Shown: positions 1 to 9,769 of the stretch, piece after piece
Layout of the letters: each line of letters opens with the position of its first letter
Position numbering within the stretch: the first letter of the stretch is position 1
Assembly: GCA_009731375.1 (NCBI GenBank)
Contig: BJOX01000080.1
Location: 645,017-686,550 of the forward strand
Source of the DNA: Paulinella micropora
Taxonomy: Eukaryota; Cercozoa; Imbricatea; Euglyphida
Direction: 5' to 3'
DNA length: 41,534 nucleotides
Translations under genes and position numbers: made by a program
The notes under the pieces: model-generated
What the model saw: only the letters and a program-made list of their open reading frames with translations
Databases searched by the model: none
What the model was told of the DNA's origin: nothing

Positions 1-25
1 GCATCAGCCATTGACAGAGAAGCAC

Positions 26-27
<2 letters not shown>

Positions 28-88
<61 letters not shown>
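28..88. repeat. (TTA)n microsatellite
   Basis: About twenty uninterrupted TTA units. The poly-tyrosine reading frame across it is an artefact. Confidence 0.95.
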
Positions 89-89
<1 letters not shown>

Positions 90-103
90 CGCTCTTCATT
101 GGA

Positions 104-178
104 CACCGTGATAGCCCAGTGGTCAAGTTCTACCATCTGGGCCCTGTCGCCAGTTCGATTCCCGTCGGTGCCACCAGT
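104..178 (+). other. tRNA-like (SINE-type) pol III promoter candidate
   Basis: TAGCCCAGTGGT (near 113) resembles a pol III box A, and AGTTCGATTCC (near 151) resembles box B, about 40 bases apart. Flanking bases CACCG and CGGTGCC could pair as an acceptor-like stem, but the D arm does not fold normally, so this is more likely a tRNA-derived SINE head or tRNA relic than a working tRNA gene. Confidence 0.35.
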
Positions 179-412
179 ATTTTCATTGAACATACCGGTC
201 CGTCTGGATGTGTTGGAACTGCCCTTGCGGGGGTGTCATTAGAGCCTATCGTCAATTCTTCGTACTCCCCTCACGGGTGAGACGATGGAGGCGCATGTGC
301 AGATTTGCATCAGCCATTGACAGAGAAGCACTATACGCTCTTCACTGTTTTCCTTTCTTTTTGTATCTTTCGTGTGGACTCTGTATAGTCACCTTTTTTT
401 AAAATAACTTTC

Positions 413-484
413 CTTCTCATGCTTCGTCTTTCCACTCACTCCTACGAGTTCTCATGCTTCGTCTTTCCCCTCACTCCTACGAGT
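413..484. repeat. Tandem duplication of a 35-mer
   Basis: Two adjacent copies of a unit beginning TTCTCATGCTTCGTCTTTCC and ending TCCTACGAG differ at one base. Confidence 0.8.
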
Positions 485-525
485 GGCAAGTTTCTATTGA
501 AAGAGTGATAGCGTAAAAAGCAGCA

Positions 526-537
526 GTACTAGTAGTG

Positions 538-573
<36 letters not shown>

Positions 574-655
574 AGTTTAAACTGAGTTAGTAGCAGTAGT
601 AGTAAGTTAACGTTAGTAGTAGCAGTAGTAGTAGTAGTAGTAGTTACGAAGAGTA
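526..655. repeat. (AGT)n microsatellite, interrupted
   Basis: AGT triplets with scattered interruptions (GTAAGTTTAAAC, AACGTT), followed by a GGA/GAA-rich purine tract to about 685. No gene seen. Confidence 0.9.
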
Positions 656-912
656 GGAGGAGGAAGAGGAGGAGAAGAAGAAGTCCAATAAATTTTTATC
701 TTTTTTAACTTTTTATCTCATGTATATATGTATATATATAGTTTTATTTTACTCTATTTTTTATTTTATTTTATTTTACTTTATTTTAATGTCAATATTT
801 TAATAATTTAATAATTTACTATTTTTAATAATTTAAGAAGCAGCTCTTGAGCTAACGATTTGTATGGATGACCAGAGGTTTCAATAACTTCATTAAATCG
901 AAGGCCTAGGCC

Positions 913-914
<2 letters not shown>

Positions 915-959
<45 letters not shown>

Positions 960-1031
960 CTTAGTAGTAGTACGAAGAGTAGTAGTAGTAGTAGTAGTGG
1001 TAGTAGTGGTAGTAGTAGTAGTAGTAGTAGC

Positions 1032-1090
<59 letters not shown>
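915..1090. repeat. (AGT)n microsatellite
   Basis: Long AGT array with a break near 960-980 and a few AGC/GGT variants. Reading frames across it give poly-Leu, poly-Thr or poly-Tyr and are not genes. The stretch 690-915 is AT-rich and shows nothing else. Confidence 0.9.
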
Positions 1091-1284
1091 CAATCCTGAC
1101 ACTGCCCACGGGCCTAAAGAGGGCGTTGGACACCTCATCATCAGATGATACCTGAGTCTGGGACAAGTTCAGCGTTGATCACATCCTAAGCCGCGGTGTG
1201 GTTAGCCAAACCCCCTTGGGGAGTCACCTCGTGTCTTCCAGCTTTTGTGAGTGCCGCCGCTATATATACAACTGAATGGGACTA

Positions 1285-1286
<2 letters not shown>

Positions 1287-1323
<37 letters not shown>

Positions 1324-1440
1324 CAGTAGGAGGAGGAGGAGGAGGAGGAGAGGAGGTAGTGGTGGTAGTGGTAGTGGTGGAGGAGGATAAGTCTAATTGT
1401 AAAATTGTTCTCTTGATAAAAACGAAGAAGAAGAAGAAGG
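1287..1440. repeat. AGT / AGG / AAG triplet repeats
   Basis: (AGT)n passes into (AGG)n, a GGT-rich stretch and then (GAA)n near 1425. A short (CT)n run follows at 1463-1480. No coding evidence. Confidence 0.85.
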
Positions 1441-1505
1441 GCACCCTTGGCCTGGGTGCCACTCTCTCTCTCTCTCTCTGTGGAATGCAAGTCGGCAGCG
1501 CCACT

Positions 1506-1880
1506 TTTTCAATGCATGCATTGAAATCTCAATGCATGCATTGAACTTATTTTCAATGCAAGCATTTGAAATATCAATGCATGCATTGAAATAAGTTCAA
1601 GACATGCATTGAAATTTCCATGCACATGCATTGAAATTTCAATGAATGCATTGAAAAATAAGTTCATGCACGTGCAATGAAATTTCAATGCATGAATTGA
1701 ATTCGTAACCGGCATTTTTATTAAATAAAAGCGTCTGTTGACTTTTGTAAAATGCCAACATTGTTGCATGCAGTGAAAATTCAATGCACATGCATTGATC
1801 ATGAATTTTCACTGCATGCGCCTGCATTGAAACGATTAGTGCATTGAAAAAGCATTGAAAAAATTTTTTCAATGCAGGTT
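1506..1880. repeat. Array of short palindromes of CAATGCATGCATTG type
   Basis: A near-perfect 20-base palindrome centred on TGCATGCA is repeated with variants about ten times, separated by ATAAGTTCA-like or AATTT spacers. Each copy could form a small hairpin. A stretch without it (1700-1760) interrupts the array. Open frames on the minus strand here come from the repeat. Confidence 0.8.
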
Positions 1881-2512
1881 TCAGAAAAAAGGACAAATAC
1901 TAGAAATAAAACAGCACATATTGTAAAAATCATATTTAATTCCATATCCTACCCACTACGAACATCGAACGCACATCCTCCCTCTCTAGCTAGTCTAGCC
2001 TGTGTATCACACCCAAACATCCACACCATAGGGGATTCGGGCTGGACATTGCCCAACTGGGAAATCACAGCAGCGTGCGGACGGAAAAAATTGGTGGTAG
2101 TCTCGCCACGAGCCTCCTCTTTTTTCTCGCTCCACTATAACCCTTCAAAAGTTTTTGGGAGAATTTGGGGTCTGGGGTGGCGAGACTTTTTTTTTTTGCC
2201 GATCGACTTACACTCATATAGTCTCACCCAAAGTAATGTTTCATCAGTCTTTCATCTCATCAGCTCGACATTTGCACCGACTAATCGTTGCTCGGGAAAT
2301 AGCATTTGTGCTCGGTCAGGACATTTGCACCGACTCGCCTCCGGCTCGTCTGAGCAAATTGTCCTGACCTCGCCCCAACATTTGCAATTTCCAGCTCGCT
2401 ACAATACCAGCTATTTCCCAACTTTCTTCGAACAGACCTAGCATCTAGGAGGTACAAATTGACATGCTAGGAAGTACAAATTGTCAAAACATACACAATC
2501 ACACAATCACAC
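1881..2512. other. No gene seen; two short internal duplications
   Basis: An open frame of 189 codons runs through on the plus strand but has no recognisable domain and a composition like non-coding sequence. CATTTGCACCGACT occurs near 2270 and 2322, and GTACAAATTG occurs near 2452 and 2473. Confidence 0.5.
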
Positions 2513-2518
2513 ACGCAT

Positions 2519-2579
<61 letters not shown>
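2513..2579. repeat. (CA)n microsatellite
   Basis: About thirty CA units with a single CG interruption. The next 470 bases (2580-3050) show no supportable gene. Confidence 0.95.
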
Positions 2580-3057
2580 AAACAAACTGTCCCCGTGGGC
2601 AGCCCAAGCTAGTCCTGTCAAAACCCTCGCCTGTTCAGCAACCCACGCTTGTTGTCTGGAAATTGTAAAGGTGACGAACACTTCAATAATACGTATGAAG
2701 GAGAATGCAGGGCTTTTATTGAATGGCAACCCACGTTCTTCACTACAAAGGCGAACAAGGGCGACGGAGACAAGTGTTACGCTTTCTTCCCTGCAAACAC
2801 GAACAAATGCGGCGAAGGCTAGTGATCGAGCTTCCAGACCAACAATGTCGATTGTCCGCTGGCATGCTATGCCTCAGAAGAAAGTTGTATCAGGGATGAA
2901 GGAATGTAAAAACAAGGCAGCTCCGTTCCAACTCTTTTCACGCTGCTTCACTTCGGAAGATTTACTTTCCAGTTAGTCTCTTCTTTCTCTCCTTTTCTCT
3001 TTTCTCTTCTCCCTCTCCTTCGCTCTCCTCTTGTTCGCACTGTACATTACCTGCCGA

Positions 3058-3225
3058 CTACTCCTACCTACCTACCTTCCTACCTACCTACCTTTCTACC
3101 TACCGACCTGTACCTATCTACCTGCCCACTACCTATTGTTACCTACCTTCTCCTTCTCCTCATCCTTCTGCTTCTCCCTCTTCTTCTCCTTCTCCTTAGA
3201 TAGGTCGGTAGGTAGGTAGGTTTAT
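3058..3225. repeat. CCTA and CTTCTC simple repeats
   Basis: Imperfect CCTA tetramers, then CTTCTC runs, then GGTA tetramers on the far side. This forms the left shoulder of the GATA block. Confidence 0.8.
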
Positions 3226-3232
3226 ATATAGA

Positions 3233-3278
3233 TATATTTGGTCTATCAGCGCTTTTTAATCCGAAGACATAGGCAATT
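3233..3278 (-). repeat. TATC-tailed unit, short 5'-truncated copy
   Basis: In minus orientation it reads GCCTATGTCTTCGG and then a degraded GCGCTGATAGACCAAATAT. This matches the 3' end of the better copies at 3704, 7651 and 7787. The C(UUCG)G loop sequence is kept. The simple-repeat shoulder at 3200-3230 lies on its 3' side. Confidence 0.7.
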
Positions 3279-3284
3279 CATATG

Positions 3285-3309
3285 TATGTATGTAGATAGA
3301 TAGATAGAC

Positions 3310-3352
<43 letters not shown>

Positions 3353-3484
3353 CATAGATACATAGATAGATAGATACATAGATAGATAGATAGATACATA
3401 GATAGATTTATAGATAGATTTATAGATAGATAGATTTGTAAATAGATAGATAGATAGATAGATAGATAGATGGATAGATAGATG

Positions 3485-3519
<35 letters not shown>

Positions 3520-3521
3520 CT
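3285..3521. repeat. (GATA)n microsatellite
   Basis: GATA tetramers with CATA, TTTA and GGATA variants. All long IYLS or DRQI-type open frames here are repeat artefacts. Confidence 0.95.
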
Positions 3522-3531
3522 AGATATCTTA

Positions 3532-3661
3532 ATTTAGCCAAAGACGTAACAAAGCGTACCGCGGTCATCCATTGTGGGGATTTTTAAGCATTGGGCGGGA
3601 AGTCCGGAAGTGCAAATATTGTGCAAAAACAATTGTGCAAAAGTCCGGAAGTGCAAAATTG
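3532..3661 (-). repeat. Second type of TATC-flanked unit (about 130 bp)
   Basis: Non-repeat sequence between two GATA arrays. In minus orientation it starts with two copies of a motif containing TTGCACTTCCGGACTT separated by TTTTGCACAAT, and ends at AGATATCTAGATC followed by (TATC)n. I do not recognise it; no coding potential. Confidence 0.5.
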
Positions 3662-3664
3662 TGC

Positions 3665-3703
<39 letters not shown>

Positions 3704-3705
<2 letters not shown>

Positions 3706-3789
3706 TGTTTGGTCTATCAGCTCTGCATATCCGAAGACATAGGCATCCATTCCACCCCGCCACCAGTTGGTGGCTGGGTAGCGGGCTGG

Positions 3790-3790
<1 letters not shown>
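3704..3790 (-). repeat. TATC-tailed unit, near-complete 3' module
   Basis: Minus orientation: CCAGCCCGCTACCCAG, then hairpin CCACC-AACT-GGTGG, then GATGCCTATGTCTTCGG, then CAGAGCTGATAGACC and the tail. Both sides are tetramer repeat. This is one of the cleanest copies of the module and serves as the reference for the others. Confidence 0.8.

Positions 3791-3860
<70 letters not shown>
3791..3860. repeat. (GATA)n microsatellite
   Basis: Uninterrupted GATA array joining the unit at 3704 to the ~400 bp unit at 3866. The array is the 3' tail of the latter in minus orientation. Confidence 0.95.
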
Positions 3861-3865
3861 GAGAT

Positions 3866-4265
3866 ATCGACTAATGTCAGAAAAAAGGAGCTTCTGATTT
3901 CGTCAACCAAGGAAGTCTGTGGGTAAAGTATTAACCCGATGCCCAGCTAAGCCGTGATGTTTGCACGGAAGGGACTGATACAGGCGATACCAAAATCTCC
4001 CTAGTACCAGGCGGGGCCAGGGCTCGTTCCATAAGCGCCCCTTGCAGAACGAGCTCCCACCTCCATTACAGAGGGCCCAGTAAGCAGATGGAGTTTCGAG
4101 ACTGTTCGACAGTCTAGTATAAACCGACAGAGCACTGTGGGTTTTATTCCGGGCTCAACAAGCGAGAAAGGGCACCCTGAGGGAACAGGATTGTGCTTCC
4201 CGTCGCTATTTCGGCATGTGACTTATGGGCGTATGGCTAGGCACACATAAGGCACCCCACCACGG
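3866..4265 (-). repeat. ~400 bp TATC-tailed unit, minus copy
   Basis: Nearly identical in reverse complement to 5858-6260. In minus orientation it starts with GTGGTGGGGTGCCTTATG and ends with a possible stem TCAGAA...TTCTGA, then ATTAGTCGATAT and (TATC)n. It contains a perfect hairpin AGACTGT-TCG-ACAGTCT. No open frame is convincing, so I treat it as a non-coding, SINE-like dispersed repeat. Family unknown. Confidence 0.75.
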
Positions 4266-4391
4266 GCCCAGCACACCCACACCATCCCCTAATTCTCTGC
4301 CTGTCGACAGATGGCACCCATTTCAAAAAAACCAAGCCCAAGGGAGGTTCAGTGACACCTCAAGTGGCCTTGGTTCGCTCCGTGGAGTAAG

Positions 4392-4392
<1 letters not shown>
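4266..4392. other. Unassigned sequence between unit and GATA array
   Basis: About 125 bases not present beside the plus-strand copy of the ~400 bp unit. It may be a further 5' extension of that unit or a separate insertion. No gene seen. Confidence 0.4.
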
Positions 4393-4428
<36 letters not shown>

Positions 4429-4473
4429 CGATAGATAGATCGATAGATAGATCGATAGATAGATCGATAGATC

Positions 4474-4536
<63 letters not shown>

Positions 4537-5275
4537 TAGATTAGATTAGATTAGATTAGATTAGATTAGATTAGATTAGATTAGATTAGATGAGATGAGA
4601 TGAGATGAGGCGAGACGAGACGAGACGAGACGAGATGAGATGAGATGAGATGGGATGGGATGGGATGGGAAGGGAAGGGAAGCGAAGCGATGCGAAGCGA
4701 TGCGATAGCGATGGGGGATAGGATAGCGATGGGATAGGATAGCGATGGGATAGGATAGCGATGGGATAGGATAGCGATGGGATAGGATAGCGATGGGATA
4801 GGATAGCGATGGGATAGGATAGTGATGGGATAGGAGAGCGATGGATAGGATAGCGATGGGATAGGATAGCGATGGGATAGGATAGCGATGGGATAGGATA
4901 GCGATGGGATAGGATAGCGATGGGATAGGATAGCGATGGGTCAGGATAGCGATGGGATAGGATAGCGATGGGATGGGATAGCGATGGGATGAGATAGCGA
5001 TGAGATAGCGATGAGATAGCGATGAGATAGCGATGAGATAGCGATGAGATAGCGATGGGATAGCGATGGGATAGGGTGGGAGGGATAGGATAGGATAGGA
5101 TAGGATAGGATAAGATAGATTAGGATAGATTAGGATAGATTTATAAGATTGATAAGATTGATAGGATTGATTGATAGATAGATAGGTGGGATAGGATAGG
5201 ATAGGATAGGATAGGATAGATTAAGATAGATAGATAAGATTGATAAGATTGATAAGACTGATAAGATTGATAGAT
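4393..5275. repeat. Graded satellite: GATA to pentamers to a 16-mer
   Basis: The array begins as GATA/GATC (4393-4532), becomes GATTA pentamers (4533-4590), then GATGA, GACGA, GATGA and GATGG pentamers (to about 4690). It then becomes a minisatellite with a 16-base unit GATGGGATAGGATAGC repeated about twenty times (about 4700-5075), and finally GATAG-type pentamers and GATAAGATT-type repeats. Each unit can be derived from its neighbour by one or two changes. Confidence 0.85.
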
Positions 5276-5452
<177 letters not shown>

Positions 5453-5460
5453 AGGTAGAC

Positions 5461-5556
5461 GTTATGTTTGTTCTATCAGCTCTGCATATCCGAAGACATA
5501 GGCATCCATTCCACCTAGTCACTCCAAGTTGGTCAGCGGGCTGGAGTCGGGACCTA
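5461..5556 (-). repeat. TATC-tailed unit at a strand switch
   Basis: The module in minus orientation with GATA on its left and CCTA/TATC on its right, so the two flanking arrays are inverted relative to each other. The internal hairpin sequence differs from the reference copy (CCAACTTGG core). Confidence 0.7.
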
Positions 5557-5565
5557 CCTACCTAC

Positions 5566-5626
<61 letters not shown>

Positions 5627-5757
5627 CATCTATCTATCCATCTATCTATCTATCTATCTATCTGTCTATCTATCTATCTATCTATCTGTCTATCTATCCA
5701 TCCATCCATCCATCTATCTCTATCTATCTATCTATCTATCTATCCATCTATCCATCC

Positions 5758-5795
<38 letters not shown>

Positions 5796-5798
5796 TTA

Positions 5799-5857
<59 letters not shown>
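5557..5857. repeat. (TATC)n microsatellite
   Basis: TATC array with CATC and TGTC variants. Confidence 0.95.
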
Positions 5858-6260
5858 GTGGTGGGGTGCCTTATGTGTGCCTAGCCATACGCCTATAAGT
5901 CACATGCCGAAATAGCGACGGGAAGCACAATCCTGTTCTCTCAGGGTGCCCTTTCTCGCTTGTTGAGCCCGGAATAAAACCCACAGTGCTCTGTCGGTTT
6001 ATACTAGACTGTCGAACAGTCTCGAAACTCCATCTGCTTACTGGGCCCTCTGTAATGGAGGTGGGAGCTCGTTCTGCAAGGGGCGCTTTATGGAACGAGC
6101 CCTGGCCCCGCCTGGTACTAGGAAGCTTTGGTATTGCCTGTATCAGTCCCTTCCGTGCAAACATCACGGCTTAGCTGGGCATCGGGTTAATACTTTACCC
6201 ACAGACTTCCTGGTTGACGAAATCAGAAGCTCCTTTTTTCTGACATTAGTCGATATTTCA
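5858..6260 (+). repeat. ~400 bp TATC-tailed unit, plus copy
   Basis: Reverse complement of 3866-4265 with only scattered differences by eye. Begins directly after (TATC)n at TGTGGTGGGGTGCC and ends at GATATTTCACC followed by a new (TATC)n. The two copies form an inverted repeat with about 1.6 kb of satellite between them. Confidence 0.75.
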
Positions 6261-6269
6261 CCTATCTAC

Positions 6270-6377
<108 letters not shown>

Positions 6378-6403
6378 GTATCTATCTATCTATNNNNNNN
6401 NNN

Positions 6404-6433
6404 TGTCTTCGTATATGCAGCGCTGATAGATCA
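6404..6433 (+). repeat. TATC-tailed unit, short copy next to an N gap
   Basis: TGTCTTCGTATATGCAGCGC then TGATAGATCAAATATC and the tail. The 5' side is lost in the gap. Confidence 0.6.
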
Positions 6434-6468
6434 AATATCTATCTATCCATCCATCCATCTATCTATCC

Positions 6469-6548
<80 letters not shown>

Positions 6549-6582
6549 GTCTGTCTGTCTGTCTGTCTGTCTNNNNNNNNNN

Positions 6583-6775
6583 AGTGTTCTAGTGTTGTCC
6601 CGTATAGTTCAAAAGGGCTCGGCTACCTTTCGGCTTGAACTGGGCACAGACACCAACCACAGCGAGACAGTGGTTGGTGTGCAGCTTGGCCGGTGCTGAA
6701 AGTTCTTGTCCGGGGGTAGTATAGGAGGCCATGGCTTTTCAAGCTAAGCCACGCCCATAGATTAAACATTAAACA
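6583..6775 (+). repeat. Third type of TATC-tailed unit
   Basis: About 190 bases from an N gap to ATTAAACATTAAACAT followed by (ATCT)n. Contains a strong hairpin ACACCAACCAC...GTGGTTGGTGT near 6651-6680 and a possible stem from TTCAA to TTGAA around 6608-6640. Not recognised; no coding potential. The AAACAT-ATCT junction matches that of the common module. Confidence 0.5.
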
Positions 6776-6823
<48 letters not shown>

Positions 6824-6869
6824 ATGGATGCCTCTGTCTTCGGATATGCAGAGCTGATAGACCAAACAT
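6824..6869 (+). repeat. TATC-tailed unit, truncated copy
   Basis: Starts at ATGGATGCCTCTGTCTTCGG and keeps the C(UUCG)G hairpin, the CAGAGCTGATAGACC segment and the tail. The upstream hairpin is absent and TATC lies directly 5'. Confidence 0.75.
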
Positions 6870-6872
6870 CTA

Positions 6873-6932
<60 letters not shown>

Positions 6933-6952
6933 CATCTATCTATCTATCTATA

Positions 6953-6993
<41 letters not shown>

Positions 6994-7054
6994 GGGGGGG
7001 GGCTAGGCACGCGGGCAAGTCTTAAGTTATGTCTTGCTCGCACATCCACACCCC

Positions 7055-7640
7055 CCTCACAGCCCTGCACCAGCTGTGTTTCGGATTTGTCGCAGCTGGT
7101 GCAGCGTGACTGGTCAGGGCTGATAACTACCCTTCGTGGGCACTTGATACATTCTCAAACTGTTCAGGAAAGCCCTAAGAGCCTTCGATACCGCGGCCTG
7201 CAAACCGCAAGGTGCAGCAGGCAAGGTAACGCTCCGATGGTAAAAACTCGAAGGATATGGCCACGCAGGGATAATGGGTAACCAGCAGCCAAGTCCCTTC
7301 TTGTGAGGCTACCCCGCGCACGGCTCCTAATCGGTTGACTACCGCTGCTCCGCTAAGCGGACCCGGTAGTCATCCGTCTCCGCTGTCCAGTGGTAGCCTG
7401 GCAAATGGGAAAGTTTCAGAGACTAGACGGGAGTGGGATGTTCCTGTGCTCGGGTAGGCAGATAAGCAGGGAGATCTTAAGCTAATGTCCGGCCGCCGCG
7501 AAAGTGGTCGCCTTGGATGAAGCTCGAGGGTTGGTGTACCCCTCGGGCTCGAGTCTTTGCGGGGCACGTGATCACGGACACGTGTCTGGAACCAGTCTGA
7601 GCCCTCCAGCCAGGGAGGGTTCAGACTGTACATTTCTGGG
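7055..7640 (+). ncRNA. Group I intron-like ribozyme core, copy A
   Basis: The four conserved group I elements occur in order: P (AACTGTTCAGGAAAGCCC, 7157-7175), Q (AACCAGCAGCCAAGTCCC, 7279-7297), R (GTTTCAGAGACTAGACGGG, 7413-7431) and a damaged S (AAGCTAATGTCCGG, 7479-7492; canonical AAGATATAGTCC). A 12-bp stem CTGCACCAGCTG/CAGCTGGTGCAG (7065-7076 and 7093-7104) looks like P2. The CTCCGATGGTAA motif is typical of nuclear IC1 introns. P7 pairing is weakened by the S changes, so activity is doubtful. No homing endonuclease gene. The core is followed by the TATC-tailed module, not by rRNA. Confidence 0.75.
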
Positions 7641-7650
7641 GCTTAGTGCC

Positions 7651-7729
7651 CATCTCCAGCCCGCTGCCCAGCCACCAACTGGGAATGGATGCCTATGTCT
7701 TCGGATATGCAGAGCTGATAGACCAAACA
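7651..7729 (+). repeat. TATC-tailed module directly 3' of group I copy A
   Basis: CCAGCCCGCTGCCCAGCCACC then AACTGG, with the 3' arm of the first hairpin deleted, then GGATGCCTATGTCTTCGG and CAGAGCTGATAGACC and a (TATC)n tail with CGATCGAT variants (7730-7785). Confidence 0.8.
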
Positions 7730-7786
7730 TATCTATCTATCAATCGATCGATCTATCTATCGATCTATCTATCTATCTATCTATCC

Positions 7787-7873
7787 TCCCCCAGCCCGCT
7801 ACCCAGTCGCCGATTGGCGGCGGGAGGAATTGATGCCTATGTCTTCGGATATGCAGAGCTGATAGACCAGACA

Positions 7874-7874
<1 letters not shown>
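7787..7874 (+). repeat. TATC-tailed module, near-complete copy
   Basis: As the reference copy, but the first hairpin reads TCGCC-GATT-GGCGG instead of CCACC-AACT-GGTGG. Both arms changed together. Confidence 0.8.
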
Positions 7875-7940
<66 letters not shown>

Positions 7941-7999
7941 GTCTGTCTGTCTGTCTGTCTATCAATCTATCTCTTTTTATTTATCTATCTATATATCTG

Positions 8000-8039
<40 letters not shown>

Positions 8040-8076
8040 CCTACCTACCTACCTACCTACCTACCTACCTATCTAC

Positions 8077-8115
<39 letters not shown>

Positions 8116-8120
8116 CCTAC

Positions 8121-8174
<54 letters not shown>

Positions 8175-8209
8175 GTCTATCTATCTATCTCTATCTATCT
8201 ATCTGTCTG

Positions 8210-8240
<31 letters not shown>

Positions 8241-8244
8241 GTCT
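7875..8244. repeat. (TATC)n microsatellite with TACC patch
   Basis: Mostly TATC, with TGTC near 7941-7960 and a TACC block near 8037-8070. Confidence 0.95.
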
Positions 8245-8245
8245 A

Positions 8246-8279
8246 CTCCAGCCCGCTTACCTTTACGGAGTGGAATGTA
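8246..8279 (+). repeat. Module remnant at a TATC to GATA switch
   Basis: CCAGCCCGCTTACC and GGAGTGGAATG survive from the module, the rest being deleted. TATC lies to the left and GATA to the right. Confidence 0.55.
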
Positions 8280-8282
8280 AGT

Positions 8283-8291
8283 AGATAGATG

Positions 8292-8338
<47 letters not shown>

Positions 8339-8390
8339 CAGATAGATAGATCAGATAGGTAGATCAGATAGATAGATCAGATAGATAGAT

Positions 8391-8439
<49 letters not shown>

Positions 8440-8608
8440 GGATGGATGGATGGATAGATAGATAGATAGATAGATGGATAGATAGATTAGATAGATAGAT
8501 AAGATAGATAGATAAGATAGATAGATAAGATAGATAGATAAGATAGATAGATAAGATAGATAGATAGATTAGATAGATAGATTAGATAGATAGGTGAGAT
8601 GGATAGGT

Positions 8609-8664
<56 letters not shown>
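8283..8664. repeat. (GATA)n microsatellite with AGATA/GGATA variants
   Basis: GATA array with repeated TCAGATA and TAAGATA interruptions that form higher-order 12-13 base periods near 8335-8600. Confidence 0.95.
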
Positions 8665-8666
<2 letters not shown>

Positions 8667-8741
8667 TGTTTGGTCTATCAGCTCTGCATATCCGAAGACA
8701 TAGGCATCCACTCCACCCCGCCGACAATGGGCGACTTGGTA
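8665..8741 (-). repeat. TATC-tailed module directly 3' of group I copy B
   Basis: Minus orientation: TCGCCCATTGTCGGCGGGG, then GGAGTGGATGCCTATGTC, then the UUCG loop, CAGAGCTGATAGACC and the tail. Same order relative to the ribozyme as at 7651. Confidence 0.8.
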
Positions 8742-9410
8742 GCACTAGTCCACCCATCCCTGGCTGGACGGGCGGACTAGTGAATCCAGACACGTACAGG
8801 AGCACGTGTCCCCCCAGGCTTGCCCCGGGGCCCGCCTTTCGCGGGGGCCGGACTATATCTTAAAGATCTCCCTGCTAATATGCCTACCAGCACACAGGGA
8901 AATCCCCACTCCCGTTAAATCTCTGAACCTTTCCCATTTGTCAGGACACCACTGGGTAGTGGCGACGGAGGACTACCGGGCCAGCTGCAGTGCTGACAGA
9001 AGTGGACCGACGTCGAGAGTAGTGGCGATTTGCCGTAGCCACTGGTCAATGAAACTCACGTCGGAACACAGTTAGTCCAAGGTAGCCAACCAAGGAGGTA
9101 GTCGTACCGAGTAGGAGCCATGCGTGGGGTTGGCCTGACAAGAAGGGACTTGGCTGCGGATTGCCCAATCCTTTGAGTTTTACCATCCGACGACCGTTAC
9201 ATCGCCTGCTACACCTCGGTTTCCCGGAGGCCGCGGTATTAAAGGCTCTCAGGACTTTCCCGCAGTTTGAGAGCGTATCGAGGGCCCATGACACCGTAAC
9301 TTACGGTAGGTAGTCATCAGCCCTGGCCAGTCACGCTGCACCAGCTGCGCCCATCACGAGCGACGTTGCGCTCTAAACAGCTGGTGCAGGGCTGTAAGGG
9401 GGGATTGGTT
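8742..9410 (-). ncRNA. Group I intron-like ribozyme core, copy B
   Basis: On the minus strand: P (AAACTGCGGGAAAGTCC, 9268-9252), Q (AATCCGCAGCCAAGTCCC, 9162-9145), R (GGTTCAGAGATTTAACGGG, 8929-8911) and a canonical S (AAGATATAGTCCGG, 8861-8848). R has ATT where ACT is usual, but U can still pair with G of S, so P7 is preserved. P2-like stem at 9389-9378/9347-9336 and P9-like hairpins (ACACGTG...TACGTGT) follow. The Q-R spacing, about 215 bases, is long. About three-quarters identical by eye to copy A in aligned parts. No endonuclease reading frame, no rRNA flank. Confidence 0.82.
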
Positions 9411-9455
9411 TTAGGCCGGAGGAATGAGCAGCTGGCCCCCTGCATCCCCCCCGGA

Positions 9456-9460
9456 CAGAC

Positions 9461-9504
<44 letters not shown>

Positions 9505-9545
9505 TGATAGATTGATAGATTGATAGATTGATAGATTGATAGATT

Positions 9546-9586
<41 letters not shown>

Positions 9587-9613
9587 GTAGATAGGTAGAT
9601 AGATGGATAGATG

Positions 9614-9658
<45 letters not shown>

Positions 9659-9667
9659 ATAGGTAGG

Positions 9668-9700
<33 letters not shown>

Positions 9701-9701
9701 G

Positions 9702-9768
<67 letters not shown>
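9456..9768. repeat. (GATA)n microsatellite with GATT and GGTA variants
   Basis: Runs from the 5' end of group I copy B to the telomere-type motif. Confidence 0.95.

Positions 9769-9769
<1 letters not shown>

Larger units (their letters stand above)
1..345. repeat. Direct duplication interrupted by a TTA microsatellite
   Basis: The 27 bases at 1-27 recur at 308-334. In the second copy they run straight into TACGCTCTTCA; in the first, about 60 bases of (TTA)n (28-88) lie between the 27-mer and the same TACGCTCTTCA. So one unit of about 307 bp is duplicated and only one copy carries the TTA expansion. The window edge hides the left border. Confidence 0.7.

Noticed and set aside
11-1500. Poly-Tyr, poly-Leu, poly-Thr and poly-Ser open frames
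   Set aside because: Translations of TTA, AGT and AGG triplet arrays.
1506-1880. CRISPR-like array
   Set aside because: Units are self-palindromic, spacers are not unique or of constant length, and the context is eukaryotic.
6583-6775. Self-cleaving ribozyme (HDV- or hammerhead-like) in the third unit
   Set aside because: Strong hairpins are present but I could not place the conserved core nucleotides of either class.
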